Shown here piece after piece: positions 46,760-57,470 of a DNA stretch of 64,000 nt; positions within the stretch are counted from its first letter, which is position 1; every line of letters starts with the position of its first letter. This DNA is from Amylostereum areolatum. Lineage: Eukaryota > Basidiomycota > Agaricomycetes > Russulales > Stereaceae. The position numbers and the translations under genes are program-made. The notes under the pieces are model-generated. The model worked only from the letters and a program-made list of their open reading frames with translations. It was not told the DNA's origin and ran no database searches. The DNA lies in contig SAXG01000095.1 of NCBI GenBank assembly GCA_012932865.1, forward strand, positions 1 through 64,000, read 5' to 3'.

Positions 46760-49700
46760 CTAGTGTCGCTCAAAGCTATCCCAATACGTGCTAACCCGCT
46801 TCCGCCGCTTTCCTCTCCCCAATTCCTCCGGTTCTGGGACTGCGACATTGCCTGGTTCAAGCTCGTCAGCGAGACCCAGGGTCGGCGGCGCCGGTTCACT
46901 GGCAGCGGCGTTGGGTGCGAGGGATAAGAGTTCCGACATGAGGGCCTGTGGATCAACCGCGGTGTCGTCGTGATCACCGCTGTCATCAGCATCCGTGAAT
47001 GGCGACTCGTCTAGATCTTCTCTAGCCGTAGCGGTGTCGGTGGAACTTGAAGGACTTAGTGTTTGAGTTTCGATGCTTGTTTCCGGGTTGGTGGTTTCGA
47101 CCTGGCGCCGAGAGTCGTCTGATATTTTCTTGTAGAGATCGGGGTCAGTGTCCGCAAGGTCTCGCAGCACTTTGAGGGCCGCAGAGCTAGTGATGGACTC
47201 GTAGGAGAGATCGAATCCGTTCGGGACGGTGCATTGTTTGAATGCCTGTCAGTTTACTTGAGTACTAAGTTCTCAACGGAAGACAGAAACATAGACTGTT
47301 CAATCGGAAATCAACGCACCTTTTTCACAAGCTCGGGATGGTCAATGTCGTGCCATGCCTTCAAGAACCACCGTACAGAACGGTTTCGAAGAGTCCCGAT
47401 GCGAGAGTCAAGCTTGAGTGTGGCCGGGTCTCCGTCATTTTCAAGATGTTGGAGCGTCTCTTCGACCACATCTTCCAGCTGCGAACGTCGGATGGAGAGT
47501 TTGTATGGCCGTTGTATGCCCACATCACATGGTTGAGCCTGGCCTGTCATGCCACCGGGGACATATCGAAGTCGGATCCATGGCCATCGACGAGCAACAA
47601 TCTCGCGAAACTCGACGCTTCGATGAACGGACCAGCAATCAAGCATGATGACGCATTCTTGATCGTTTGGAAGGTGAAGTGTGGCCTTGTGTCGCATGAA
47701 AAAGGGGACAATGACCAGCTCGAGGTACTGTTCCATCAGAGTGAGGCTGGACCAGTAGTTCTTCGGGTTTGCGCTGAATACAAATCCAAGGTCTTGTGTG
47801 GCTTTGTATCCGCTCGCCGTCTCTGAAGGGAGAGCACGAGAAGTTGCGCCCTTCATCACAATTTGAGTAGGAAGAACTTCACCATTTGCAGCGACGCCAA
47901 CAACAGCTGTCCATGCACGTTTTTCCTCCTTATCCGTGACTGCCACCTGTTTGGATCCCTCGAGAGCGAATGTGCGTCCGTTCGTATCGGCAACCACTAC
48001 TTGAGTCTGGTCAAAATTGACGAAGAGAGCAGGATGCCGAATCCCTGCATCACGGAAGAGGATAGCGAGACGAAGAAAGAGTTCCCACATTTGCTGGTCT
48101 GCATTTTCGGGAGTCTTCTGGGCGGCGCGGGTCGATGCGCGTGGAACCCACCGTAAGGATGCATAGAGGAACTTGCGAACAAAGGAATCCGAACACCGAA
48201 ATTGACTACCATCTTCGGTTGCTGTTGCTTCAAGGAGTTCTGGGGCATGGTGTTTGATATGTGCTAGCATGATACCTCGCGCAATGTGGACACTGATAGG
48301 TATGCCTGCCTGCCGCAGTGTTGTGAGTTGCTTGACAACAGCCTCTTGTATGTCCGGGTATTCCGTCTACACATGGTCACTTCGATAAGAATTGGTGCCA
48401 GAAAGGATCAAGAGAATGCGTACCAGTATGCCGCTCCGTGTGGATTGCCCACCTGGCTTGATGTCACCTTTGTCAGTGATCCGTGCAAGAACTTCCGGCT
48501 TCCAGAATGGGAGACGGCCATCGTTCGGACGTTCGATCCAGCGGCCAAGTACTTGAGTGGTCAAGGTAGAGAATTGAGCCTTGTTGCGGTACTGCAGGAT
48601 CCCGAGAATCTCTGCCGGACGCATGTGCGGACCTGCATCACGCGCTGCACTTCGTATCTGGTCAAAGATAAGCTTGTTGGTCCAATTGACACGCTTAGCG
48701 GCCTGATGTTCATGTTTACGCTTTCGACCTCGGGGGTCACGATCAGAGTGCATATCCTCTTTGAAGACTCGAAACGGGCGCGTAAGCTCTGCAGTCTGGT
48801 CATCCGGTGTAGCGACGACGACTTTTGATCCAAGGACAGCATTGATTATCACAGCGTTGGACGCCTTGTCAACACTTTTCTGTTCAGGAGCGGTAGTCAG
48901 AGATCTAGACAAAAAGAAGGGAGAACTTAACCAACCTCTGCTTTTTTACGATCACGAAAGCGCTGTTGACGTTCGCGATTGAGCTCGGCCCGATGTTCTT
49001 TTTTGGAGAGCTGCTTCAGGTTCTCTTGCGATTGAGCGAAGCGCCGTGCATCTGCTTCCTCCTCGAGGCGCTCGGCCTTCGTTATCAGACGTCTAGCCTC
49101 GGCTTCCTCGCGGGTGATTACAGGGAAGAAGGATGTGATTGAGGGTTTTGCAGGGATTCCTAATGAGGGCTAAATATGAGTGAGGGCTGACAACAATGGA
49201 CCAAACACGTACGAGAACACATTGACCTATCGGACTCAACAGCGCGCGACTCAACTTTGGTTAAGGTCTTCAAACGAGCGAGTGGAGTGTTTGGCACTTC
49301 AATATCCGCTTTGAAACCCGGTTGCGAAACTGTTGCACTTGACGTGTCTTTGTGTTGTATCAGTGCCAGAGCCGCAGGAGCTTGCTTAGGCTGACTCTGT
49401 GACTCTGTGCCATGCTGAGAACCGGTGTTGCGACTCCCATCATGACGGGCTTTGATGATGTCGTCCGTGAGTCCAAAATCAATCTACACTTTTATCAGAC
49501 TCGGACACAGTGAGGTGCGAGCATGATATGAACACACCAATGTGTATGAAGACACCGGGGTGTGCGCAGCCAAGAGGATGGCGTACTCGATACGATCCGC
49601 AAGCTTGAAAGTTGGAGACCATGGCCGTGTCTCCGGCCAAACTGCTCTTTCGATCGTGTTCCAAGTGCAGTCGGGGCACGAGAAGCTGTCATCCTGGACA

Positions 49701-50704
49701 GAATGGGGAAGAATAGAGAAATCCGGGTCCAGAGGTGCTCCTACAGCGTGGAACAGCTCCTGGAACCCCCGAATGTCGCGCTCCTTCAGCTTCCAGTTAA
49801 GTGAATCACCATATGAGAGCTGGTTGAGAAAGAAGTCGAGCTTGACAGCGCAGAAATGATTGTCATGCTCGGATGCACCAGTGGCAAGAGGACAGAGGAT
49901 AACGCGTATGTGTCTTTGGTGTACATCCTCGGTGATACGGCTGAGATGCTTGAGCTTTCCTGGACTGTTGCTGCTGATTGTGCTCCAGTCTGTGTGGGGG
50001 TCAAGGAACGGGTATTGGAAGTCGAGGGTCTCGATGCGAACATCAGAGAGTGTGGTGTCCGTGCTTGCCCATTGTCGAAACATGAGAAGAACTGCATCAA
50101 GAAGTCTTCCTGAAAGTGGTGCATCGGAAAAGAGATCAGCGAGCTCGCAGCTACGGATGCTGTTTCCCAAGTCAACATTCCATCCGAGCACCATGAATAA
50201 TGATTTGACACTGGATGGGATATGTGAAAGGTACGTTGGTACACGATGGGGGATGCCAACAATCTCTGTGTCGAACCAGCGCTTTGCGGCGATCCACCGC
50301 TGCCGGCCACAGACGGAATCACGCATCTTGATCCAAAAAAACACACACCACAACGGTAGGAATCGATCTTGACCATCAACGAGCAGGTGTGATAGCGCGA
50401 TGCTCCAACACCCTCGTATCCACACTTCGGACTTCATTCCATTATCCAACTGTGATTGAAGCAGTGCAAGGGTCTGCTGAGGCGGAATTGGGATAGATAG
50501 AATGATTTGCGGTGATACATGGGTGGCCGGTTCGAACGAAAAAATTGTATCGAGTGTAGGAAGGAAGGAGATGATGTCAGGGTCAGGAGTGAGAGAGGGC
50601 AGATGGAGGTCAATAAGGTCCTGAATTGGAAGAGCGTCGTCAGGGATCAGTCTAGAGAAACGTTCCGGGATTGAGAGCGCCATTCTCTCTAGCGCACGTT
50701 GCAA
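46760..50704 (-). CDS. Ulp1-like cysteine peptidase / DDE transposase fusion protein
   Basis: The model is complement(join(46760..47245, 47320..48366, 48424..48879, 48936..49159, 49213..49483, 49538..50704)), 1,216 aa; five GT-AG introns of 53-74 nt keep the frame. The N-terminal ~390 residues resemble a C48 (Ulp1/SENP) peptidase: NHFCAVKLD (His), SYGDSLNW (Asp), VQDDSFSCPDC (Gln and Cys). A linker and a charged coiled coil follow (SFFPVITREEAEARRLITKAERLEEEADARR). Then comes an HTH-like region (VNWTNKLIFDQIRSAARDAG, QVLGRWIER). The pogo/DDE_1 catalytic core has Asp in NFDQTQ, MLDCWSVH and QPCDVGIQRP. The C-terminus is acidic. All catalytic residues are kept. TATA (TTTATAAA, 50766-50773) lies 62 nt upstream of the start codon. 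Start 50704 follows that TATA box; the domain order is seen, function is inferred. Confidence 0.82.
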
Positions 50705-50765
50705 GATTCGAAGGTGGGGGGATAAAATCCAAGGTGGGGAGCCGAGTGAAAAAATCTTACCACTC

Positions 50766-50773
50766 TTTATAAA
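50766..50773 (-). promoter_or_regulatory. TATA box of the Ulp1-DDE gene
   Basis: TTTATAAA, 62 nt upstream of the start codon at 50704 on the minus strand, inside the transposon. Confidence 0.5.
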
Positions 50774-51026
50774 CTGCAGTGGAGATTAGAGTGATGGTGT
50801 ACTAAGTAAATGAAACTCAGATATGCATGCTATTGTCTCTGCCCCGGTTGCGTTCATGCAAGTGGAGCCAAGCGGAGCCGGAGGATGAACTGCGCTACGA
50901 ACGAACTTGAACATGAACAATGGTCGTAACGCGTCACGCGCCTCCTCTGAACATCATTCAGGCCGAACTTTTGCCCCGTAACGCATAACGCAAAATCCGA
51001 ACGAACTTATGGTCGAAAAACTACAG

Positions 51027-51351
51027 TAGTAAACGATGAAGAACTCTATGAACTAGAAACGATAATAGCCTCAAAATTAGACAAACAGTATTCCGAACCG
51101 TTACATTACTTCGTAAAATGGAAAGGATACCCAGACTCCGGTAACACATGGGAACCAGCATCTAATCTCGAAGGATCAAAAGCTGTGATCGCAGAGTTCC
51201 ACCGGAATAACCCCAAGGCACCGAAGTTGCCACCACAGCCAATCAGAGATACCAACACAGAAGCTACTGATCGTGACGAAACCAATGCAACACAGCAAGA
51301 ACGAAGACCAATGAGACGAAAGAAACGCAAGACGAAAGTAAGACATCGGTG
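51027..51351 (+). pseudogene. end of gypsy Pol with chromodomain, beyond the DNA transposon
   Basis: The frame resumes right after the second TA as VNDEELYELETIIASKLDKQYSEPLHYFVKWKGYPDSGNTWEP..., a chromodomain that in chromoviruses can direct integration to heterochromatin. It ends with a basic tail (RRPMRRKKRKTK) and TGA at about 51349-51351. Confidence 0.85.
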
Positions 51352-51908
51352 AGACTCAACGCCATTCAGGCGAATGCACTGCCAACAAGGGGGGGATAAA
51401 AACCCTACGGGTTCAACGAGACAGGTCACCAATGTCCACCACCCCAAACGCAACCAACACTTCCTCTACCAATCCAATCGTCTCACCCAACAATGTCGAA
51501 CGCCTCCGCCTCGTCTGCAACAGAACACACCACACTCAGCAGGAACGCGCCCTCTGCGGAGACTGCTTCATCGCTCGATCGGCAGCAATCCTCGCAATTA
51601 AGTCAGTACCTCCTCCGTCTAGGTCAGGACCAGACGGAAGAACAGGGGGTAAGCCGATTAGAAGCACACAAAGGAACCCAGACTAAAGCACCCGAATTCC
51701 TCACAGGTGCTAATGCAATCCCCGTGGCCCGGAGCGACGGAAGCCCAAACACCCGATTCCCCGATACTAGAAAGCCAGATAGCCCGCATGATAGCCGGAG
51801 TAGCGATCGAACAGGCCAGAGAGCGGATCGACGACCTCAAGAGGGAGTCAGCCGACGTCCAGAACATCTTACAAGATCACATCAAGATCATCAGCAAAAC
51901 ACCACTTA
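51352..51908 (+). CDS. accessory ORF region of the retrotransposon, 5' part
   Basis: After the chromodomain lies a purine run (AACAAGGGGGGGATA, about 51389-51402) that resembles the polypurine tract of the minus-strand element. Two overlapping frames are then open. One starts at ATG 51493 (Ser/Gln-rich). One is open from about 51660 and becomes a probable coiled coil (ARMIAGVAIEQARERIDDLKRESADVQNILQDHI). Which is translated cannot be decided by eye. The block is cut at 51908 by the minisatellite element. Confidence 0.4.
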
Positions 51909-53509
51909 CTTGGGGGTGACCTTGGGGCCTTGGGCAAGTCCCTCAAGGGCCCAAGGTCCCAAGGATTTTGGCCTTGGAAAAGCTAGGTCACTTACTGGCC
52001 CAAGGTCTGAGACACCTTGGCAAGGCTCCCAAGACCCTTCAAGTACATCACCCAGAAGCCCCCAGCCAGGCTCATATCCTCAAAGGATCTTGACCAGTAC
52101 CCCCAAGTACCATAAGCAAAGGTTCAAGGGTTGATCAAGAACTGATTTTATCCCATATCATTGCATTTAGAATCAATAAAAGCATTATTTATTATTGTGC
52201 TACTGGATACATGCATAACTAAACACATAGGAATGGATAGGTGTGTGGAAGGGTATTGAACAGAGCCGGCAAGCTCAGGGACATAGATAGCATGCTGACA
52301 AAGTAAGACAAGTCCACAGCCTGAGCCATGGCAACAAGAGAGGCAAGACACTGGCAGCATGGGTGGCGGGGGAGATGGGAACAGCGGCAACAGCAGAGAC
52401 GGGTGGGAGACGAGCATGGCGGGAGACAAATGCGGCGGAGGAGACGAGCATGGCGGGGGAGACAGGCGCAGTGGAAACGAGTGTAGCGGAGACGAGGCAA
52501 TGTGGGGACAGCCAGGGGGACAAGACGAGGGGTACGAGACGGGGGACGACGGCAGAAACGTGGGTGGCAGGGGAGACAAGTGGCAGGCGAGGCGAGGCGA
52601 GTGGCGGGGGAGGCGAGTGGCGGGGAAGAAAAGCGCGGCACGCCAGGAGACGAGAGGGGAACGAGACGGAAAGCAATGAAACCCGTGTCCAGGGCGACAA
52701 GATGGGGGGCGATGGCGGTTACGACTCTACGGACGTGACGGACACGGTGGACGAGACGGACGTGGTGGGCGAGACGGACGTGGTGGGCGAGACGGACGTG
52801 GTGGGCGAGACGGACGTGGTGGGCGAGACGGATGAGATGGACATCGGGGGCGAGGGAACGGCCAGAGCGACAAGACGGAGGCGACGTGTGTAGCCACGCG
52901 ACATCGCAGTGGCCGACGCGGGCAACGAGTAGACGCGGGCAACGGGAGAGGTGAAGGGCGATGGGCGCGGCGAGCGTGGCGAGTGGGTGAAGAGGACGAC
53001 AAGGGTGGCGTGGGTGACGAGGGTGGCACGGGTGACAAAGATGGTGCGGGTGACGAGGGCGGAACGGGTGACAAGAGCGACGGGCGCGATAGGAGCGGCA
53101 TGAGCGGCGAGGGCAGCGTGGGCGGCGAGGGTGGCGTGGGCGGCGAGGGTGGCATGGGTGACGAGTGCAACGGGCGCAACGGCAGCGTGGGCGGCGAGGG
53201 TGGCGAGGGTGGCGACGACGACAGGAGTGGCGACGACGATGGGAGAGGATGGTGGTGGTAGTTGAGAGAGAGTGAGTGACATGGCGACGAGCGCTGAAGA
53301 AGTCGAACATCAATCACGTGACTAGACAGCACTCGAAATGTGCTAAGTCCATTTTGTCGGAAACCCCCAAGCTATACTCGAAAAATGAAAGCTTCAAAGT
53401 AAATACACACAAATGAAAGGTCTGTCCCAAGGACCACAAAATAATGCAAGGTCACAAGCTATCCCCAAGCCAGATCCCCCAAGTCCAAGCTGGCTTCTCA
53501 AGCCCAAGG
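51909..53509. mobile_element. 1.6-kb minisatellite-bearing element, TSD TTA (copy 2)
   Basis: The left end CTTGGGGGTGACCTTGGGG and right end (inverse CCTTGGGCTTG...) are rich in inverted CCAAGG/CTTGGG subterminal motifs. TTA occurs on both sides (51906-51908, 53510-53512). With element and one TTA removed, the coiled-coil frame continues open to 54105. No protein is encoded. The core at about 52360-53260 is a degenerate G-rich minisatellite. Three-base duplications and subterminal repeats are CACTA-like traits. Confidence 0.6.
52360..53260 (+). repeat. G-rich degenerate minisatellite in the 1.6-kb element
   Basis: Units such as GGCGAGACGGACGTGGT (perfectly repeated four times at about 52750-52830) and GGGTGACGAGGGTGGC. 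It resembles the array at 26420-27115. Confidence 0.75.
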
Positions 53510-55054
53510 TTAGCTCCAGCAAATGGTGTTTTGCTGATGATGCTCAACGGAGAACTCCTCCAATTAGACTCGAGGTACCTAACGCTCTCGACCGAGATGG
53601 AAGAACGGGAAGTCAAACTACTTCGACGATTCCGGAAGCTAGCACAGCGGCTGTACTCAACGTCGCAGAGCTCCGAAGATTTCTCACCGAAGTCGGACAC
53701 AGGGTCAACTGGCTCAATTGGGAAAGACACACCTTCCGTGCCACCTACGAAGGAGAAATCCTCCGAAGGCAAATGGAAACTACCGGAGTTCCCCATATGT
53801 CGCCACGCGACGGCCCTGACATCGACCTCATCTTCCATGGATATCACATCTCCCCGGGCTATACTGTTCGACCCGATCCCATCACGACCACCCTCACCAG
53901 ACCCCCGTTCCTTCCTAACACCCCTCCGCGACCTGTCACCGCTCCTACACCGCCGGGATCCCTACCCATCCCCGGAATCACCCAGATTAACCCCGTCCAG
54001 CCTCCCATCGCTAGAAACGACGTATCCGGAGAGTACACCGGACAGCCCCTGGTTTCCCCAAAGCCCGGACAACCAACCGGAAGATCCACAGCGGAAAGTC
54101 CGTGACCAGTACCTCGGACATCTCCTCCACTGCCAGCGATGCCTAGACTGCCAACTCCATTCCCAGCTTCTGCTGACGACACTCCCATGCCGTGGCACGG
54201 AGGTCCCCCTGCTTATCCCTTGTTCCTACGCTCGTACTCCGACCACACTAGAGATCCCATCGCCCAAGATCCCCGAATCACCTCACAGCGACGTAAACAT
54301 GATTCTGTCGACTCCGACGGAAGACCGCTCAAGCGAATCCGAAACGTCGGACTCCCCGATAAGTCGAGCGATGAGGAACTGCAACAAGATTCAAGAGATA
54401 ATCGAGCAAATGATGGAGACCCGCGCTCGCTGGAAACGAAACCAAGAGTCAACGGACAAATCGGACAGCTCAGCGGACGAACCGGACAGTCCGACGGACG
54501 ACAAGACGAAGGAAGCAACCGAGAATCCCTCGGACAAATGGAACGACGAGCCGACCACATGGACGCAAGAGAAGTGGGACGCGATTCCCGCGAAGCCACG
54601 GAAACACTGCTGGAAATGCGGCGAGCGAGGCCATCTCCGCCAAGACTGTCCCCGTCGCAAGAACGCTCCCCCTCACTTCCCCCAATCGCGGTCTTGCTAT
54701 CCCCTCCGACCACAGACTCCTCTTCCTCGCCCTCGCCCTCGCCGTCTGGATATCGGCTACGGTCCAGGAACACTGATGTCCCACCCCCACCTCCGACGTA
54801 CCGACGCTACCACCTGCACCCACAGGCAGCTTCTGGGATTTCTCACGCGACATGAGAGCCTGACGCACGAAGCCGCCCAACACGCCACCGAACAGTGGTT
54901 GTACTGGGAGGACGCCATGCTCCGCACTCAGCGGGAACCCCCTTCGCGCTTCAACCACTCCTGGCGCGTCGACGATCTCTTCTGGAAGGAAGAAGATTGG
55001 GACTTGCAGGAAGCGGAGGAGTCGAAGGATCACTGGCCGGAGCCTTGGTAAGCA
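53510..55054 (+). CDS. retrotransposon accessory ORF with a CCHC zinc knuckle
   Basis: An open frame from the minisatellite end to 55051 contains a helical segment (LLMMLNGELLQLDSRYL..STEMEEREVKLLRRFRKLAQRLY), a long Pro/Ser-rich stretch, NKIQEIIEQMMETRARWKRNQE, and a zinc knuckle CWKCGERGHLRQDCP near codon 400. It ends with an acidic, Trp-rich tail. The knuckle suggests a nucleic-acid-binding, Gag-like protein. It lies downstream of pol, where Ty3/gypsy elements normally have only a polypurine tract and LTR. The natural start is lost or unclear; ATG 53444 lies in the inserted element. A second frame, open to 54105, overlaps its first 200 codons. Confidence 0.5.
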
Positions 55055-55303
55055 CATGGACAAACTTTTACCCATCATACGCACCAGCTCTTTCCCTTTT
55101 CCCTCATCATCATCATCATCACGCTTTGCATTCATCGTTACGATACTTCTCGGACTAATCACGGACTGTGCCCTCATTCGTACGCATATTTTCCTCAGAC
55201 TTCTCTACTGTATAGGTTCCTGTCACTATGAGGAAGGCGAAGTGTTTGGTACTCTCCCTGCGACACGCTGGACGTGTCGCTTACTTACGACTAGTGTCTG
55301 ATT
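55055..55303. other. short spacer in the accessory block
   Basis: Contains (CAT)n and T-rich stretches. A small frame at 55056-55301 has a hydrophobic stretch but no support. Confidence 0.3.
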
Positions 55304-55831
55304 ATGTACAAATTCCCACTTACGATTTACGGCAATGATTACATCATTGCCCCTCTGCATCGTAAGAATAAAAGGGAAAGCCAGAGAGACTATGACACCC
55401 TCAGACATCGTCTAACAAACCCACTCGCACCACCCAAACCAATCAAAATGTCTTCCACTCTCGCCTCCTCCTCGTGTAACCTCTCCACCATCGACTCCAC
55501 TCCTCCTACCACCCCTCCTCCCTCACCCGTCCTCTCGCGCACTCCCACGCCCGACCCACGCGACGAAGAACTCCTTTGTCATCTCAAGAGAGTCACGGAA
55601 CTCCTAAACCGTCCGGACGTCGCTCGTGCCATGAAGAGGCCGAGAAGCCTCGACGAAGAAGCCATGCGCGAGTCGAAGGGAAGATGCGGTGTCAAAGGGC
55701 TCTTCAAGAAACATGGGCTCCGATTCAGAAGCCCGGACCACGCGACGACGGCCAGGATAGGGCATCGGTTAGGGTCTCCCACGATGGACGGGGAGGACGT
55801 CAAAGTAGTGGAGGTGTTGCTGAAGCGTTAG
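55304..55831 (+). CDS. accessory ORF, basic 175-aa protein of unknown function
   Basis: An open frame from ATG 55304 (a second ATG at 55448 in the same frame may be the real start). The middle is Ser/Thr/Pro-rich. The C-terminal half is charged (ELLCHLKRVTELLNRPDVARAMKRPRSLDEEAMRESKG...LFKKHGL). It lies inside the retrotransposon between the zinc-knuckle ORF and the TM ORF. No family was recognised. Confidence 0.35.
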   Translation: MYKFPLTIYGNDYIIAPLHRKNKRESQRDYDTLRHRLTNPLAPPKPIKMSSTLASSSCNLSTIDSTPPTTPPPSPVLSRTPTPDPRDEELLCHLKRVTELLNRPDVARAMKRPRSLDEEAMRESKGRCGVKGLFKKHGLRFRSPDHATTARIGHRLGSPTMDGEDVKVVEVLLKR

Positions 55832-55902
55832 AATAGAATTCTATCGCTTGATTCCGGATAAGGATAAAAGGAGCGAACATCAAAAAATGAGGACTCAGAA
55901 GC

Positions 55903-56148
55903 GTGATGCAACCCACACAATCACCCGACCTTACGATCCTCGCTGCAACCACCCCTCGCTGGCTTGTCATCGTCCTAAGCGTCATTGTCGGATTCACGAT
56001 CTTCACCCTTCTCGTGTCAATCGTTTTCCTCCAACGATGGCGACGAATAAGCGACCAAGAACCTATTCAAGAAATCCCTTTAACAGTAATCCGATTCGTG
56101 AATCAACGGGACGTCGATTCTAGAGAGGGGGCTAGTGTTACAACTTGA
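55903..56148 (+). CDS. accessory ORF, 81-aa protein with one membrane segment
   Basis: One strong hydrophobic helix (WLVIVLSVIVGFTIFTLLVS) is followed by basic residues and a short polar tail. The frame ends 13 nt inside the 3' LTR, and the polypurine tract lies within its 3' end. Position just before the 3' LTR recalls env-like genes, but there is no visible env homology, signal peptide or extracellular domain. Confidence 0.35.
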   Translation: MMQPTQSPDLTILAATTPRWLVIVLSVIVGFTIFTLLVSIVFLQRWRRISDQEPIQEIPLTVIRFVNQRDVDSREGASVTT

Positions 56149-56686
56149 TCAAGGTATTCCATTCCCTGTTGCCTTATTAGGAAGGACATCGCTAAAACGA
56201 CGGATTACGACTGTGCCCCAGTTCGTAACCATCTCAACGACGCAACCACGACAGTGCCACAGATTGTCACCGTCTCAACGGCATAGCCACGACGGTGCCA
56301 CAGATCGTCACCGTCTCAACGGCATAGCCACGACGGTGCCACAGTCTCGTCCCCGTAGATACTTGATACAACCGTCGCTCAATGTACATATGTTTACTCG
56401 ACCTCCTTTCTTATAAAAGGAGACTCAACGAACGAGCCATTCCCCAGCTCGTTCTCTTTGTAAATACAGGACTGTTCTAAATAGAACCTCCTCTTAAAGC
56501 TATTAAAGAGAACCCAAAGTAACTAAGTCGAAAGCTCGCCTAAGTCTTCCATGAAGACTTACTGCTTCGCTTATCGACCTCAACCTTCGTATAACCGAGA
56601 CGTCTGGATCACCTGATCCCACTTCTCATACACATGAGTACTGTAGCCTGAGCCGCTTGTCACGTGATAAGGACCGTCCTTAACAC
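56136..56686 (+). mobile_element. 3' LTR of the plus-strand gypsy element, last ~34 bp missing
   Basis: Matches 39935-40486 with scattered differences; after TTAACAC the similarity ends and a C-rich minisatellite begins. The differences between the LTRs indicate the element is not brand new. Confidence 0.8.
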
Positions 56687-57470
56687 CTCCCCGCTACTTG
56701 TCTCCCCTCTGTCTCATTACCAGCACCGTTGTGTCCCCCCCGCTTTCACGTCGCCCCCGCCGCCTTGTCTCGTCACCCCGGTTGTCGTGTCGCCCCATCT
56801 TTCGCATCTCTCCCGCCGCCTTGTCACCCCGCCCTCGTCCCCCCTCCATCTTGGCAACCCCTTCATGGCATCACTTTCCGCCGCCACAGCGCCCCTGCCG
56901 TTGCATCGCCCCTGCCGTCATGTCCACTCTGCCTTGTCACCCCCACCACCTCGTTGTCCCCGCCACCTTGTCGCCCCTCTGTCTTGTCACCCTTCCATCT
57001 CGCCTCCCCTCCGTCCTGTCTCTCCGCCGTCCCGTCACCCCGCTGCCTGGTCACCCCCTTGTCTTGAAGCCCGGTTGTCGTGTCAGCCTTGCCTCATCAC
57101 TCCCACCACCTCGTCATCCCCGCCACCTCGATACTCCTCTGGCTCGATACTCCTCTGGCTCGTCGCCCCTCCGTCTCGTCGCCCCTGCCGTTGTGTCGCC
57201 CCCGCCTCGTCACCCCGCCGTTGCATCGCCACCGCCGCCGTCACCCCTCCCTTTCATTGCCCCCGTTGTCGTGTCGCCCCCGTTGTCGCGTCCCCCCCAC
57301 ACCTCATCTCCCTGCCACCCTCATCATCTCCACCACCTGATCAATGCTCCGTCCGGTCCCCCTGTGCCTTGGCGCCCCTGCTGTTGTGTTGTGTCGCCCT
57401 GTCACCCCCGCATTGTGTCGCCCCTCGTTTTCCTTCTTGCCTCTCAATGCCCCGCTGCCTCATTACTTAT
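56687..57470 (-). repeat. C-rich degenerate minisatellite (copy 3)
   Basis: Degenerate units such as CGCCCCTGCCGTTGTGT, CCTCGTCACCCC and GTCGTGTCGCCCC. G-rich on the minus strand, like the arrays at 26.4 and 52.4 kb. It truncates the 3' LTR. Long open frames here are composition artefacts. Confidence 0.7.

Larger units (their letters stand above)
46603..51026. mobile_element. 4,424-bp TA-flanked DNA transposon encoding a Ulp1-DDE fusion
   Basis: Terminal inverted repeats: CTGTAGTTTTTCGACC-(G/A)-TAAGTTCGT at 46603 and inverted at 51026. The TA duplication is at 46601-46602 and 51027-51028. Taking out the element and one TA rejoins the pol frame exactly in the chromodomain-proximal segment. 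ACGCATAACG-like subterminal motifs repeat near both ends. The single intact gene is on the minus strand. Confidence 0.92.
39935..56686 (+). mobile_element. plus-strand Ty3/gypsy retrotransposon with nested insertions
   Basis: It is bounded by similar direct repeats starting TGTTACAACT at 39935 and 56136. The internal order is leader, gag, pol, chromodomain, accessory 3' block, polypurine tract (GAGAGGGGGC, about 56122-56131), 3' LTR. Insertions are a solo LTR (40676-41095), the Ulp1-DDE transposon (46603-51026) and a minisatellite element (51909-53509). Without these the element is about 10.3 kb. Stops in gag (42632) and pol (46192) make it non-autonomous now. Confidence 0.85.

Noticed and set aside
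52219..53313. A 364-codon Arg/His/Pro-rich minus-strand frame
   Set aside because: Minisatellite artefact inside the 1.6-kb element; overlapping frames are equally open.
55903..56148. An env gene in the gypsy element
   Set aside because: Only one hydrophobic helix and 81 codons; no signal peptide, ectodomain or fusion-protein features, so env is not supported.
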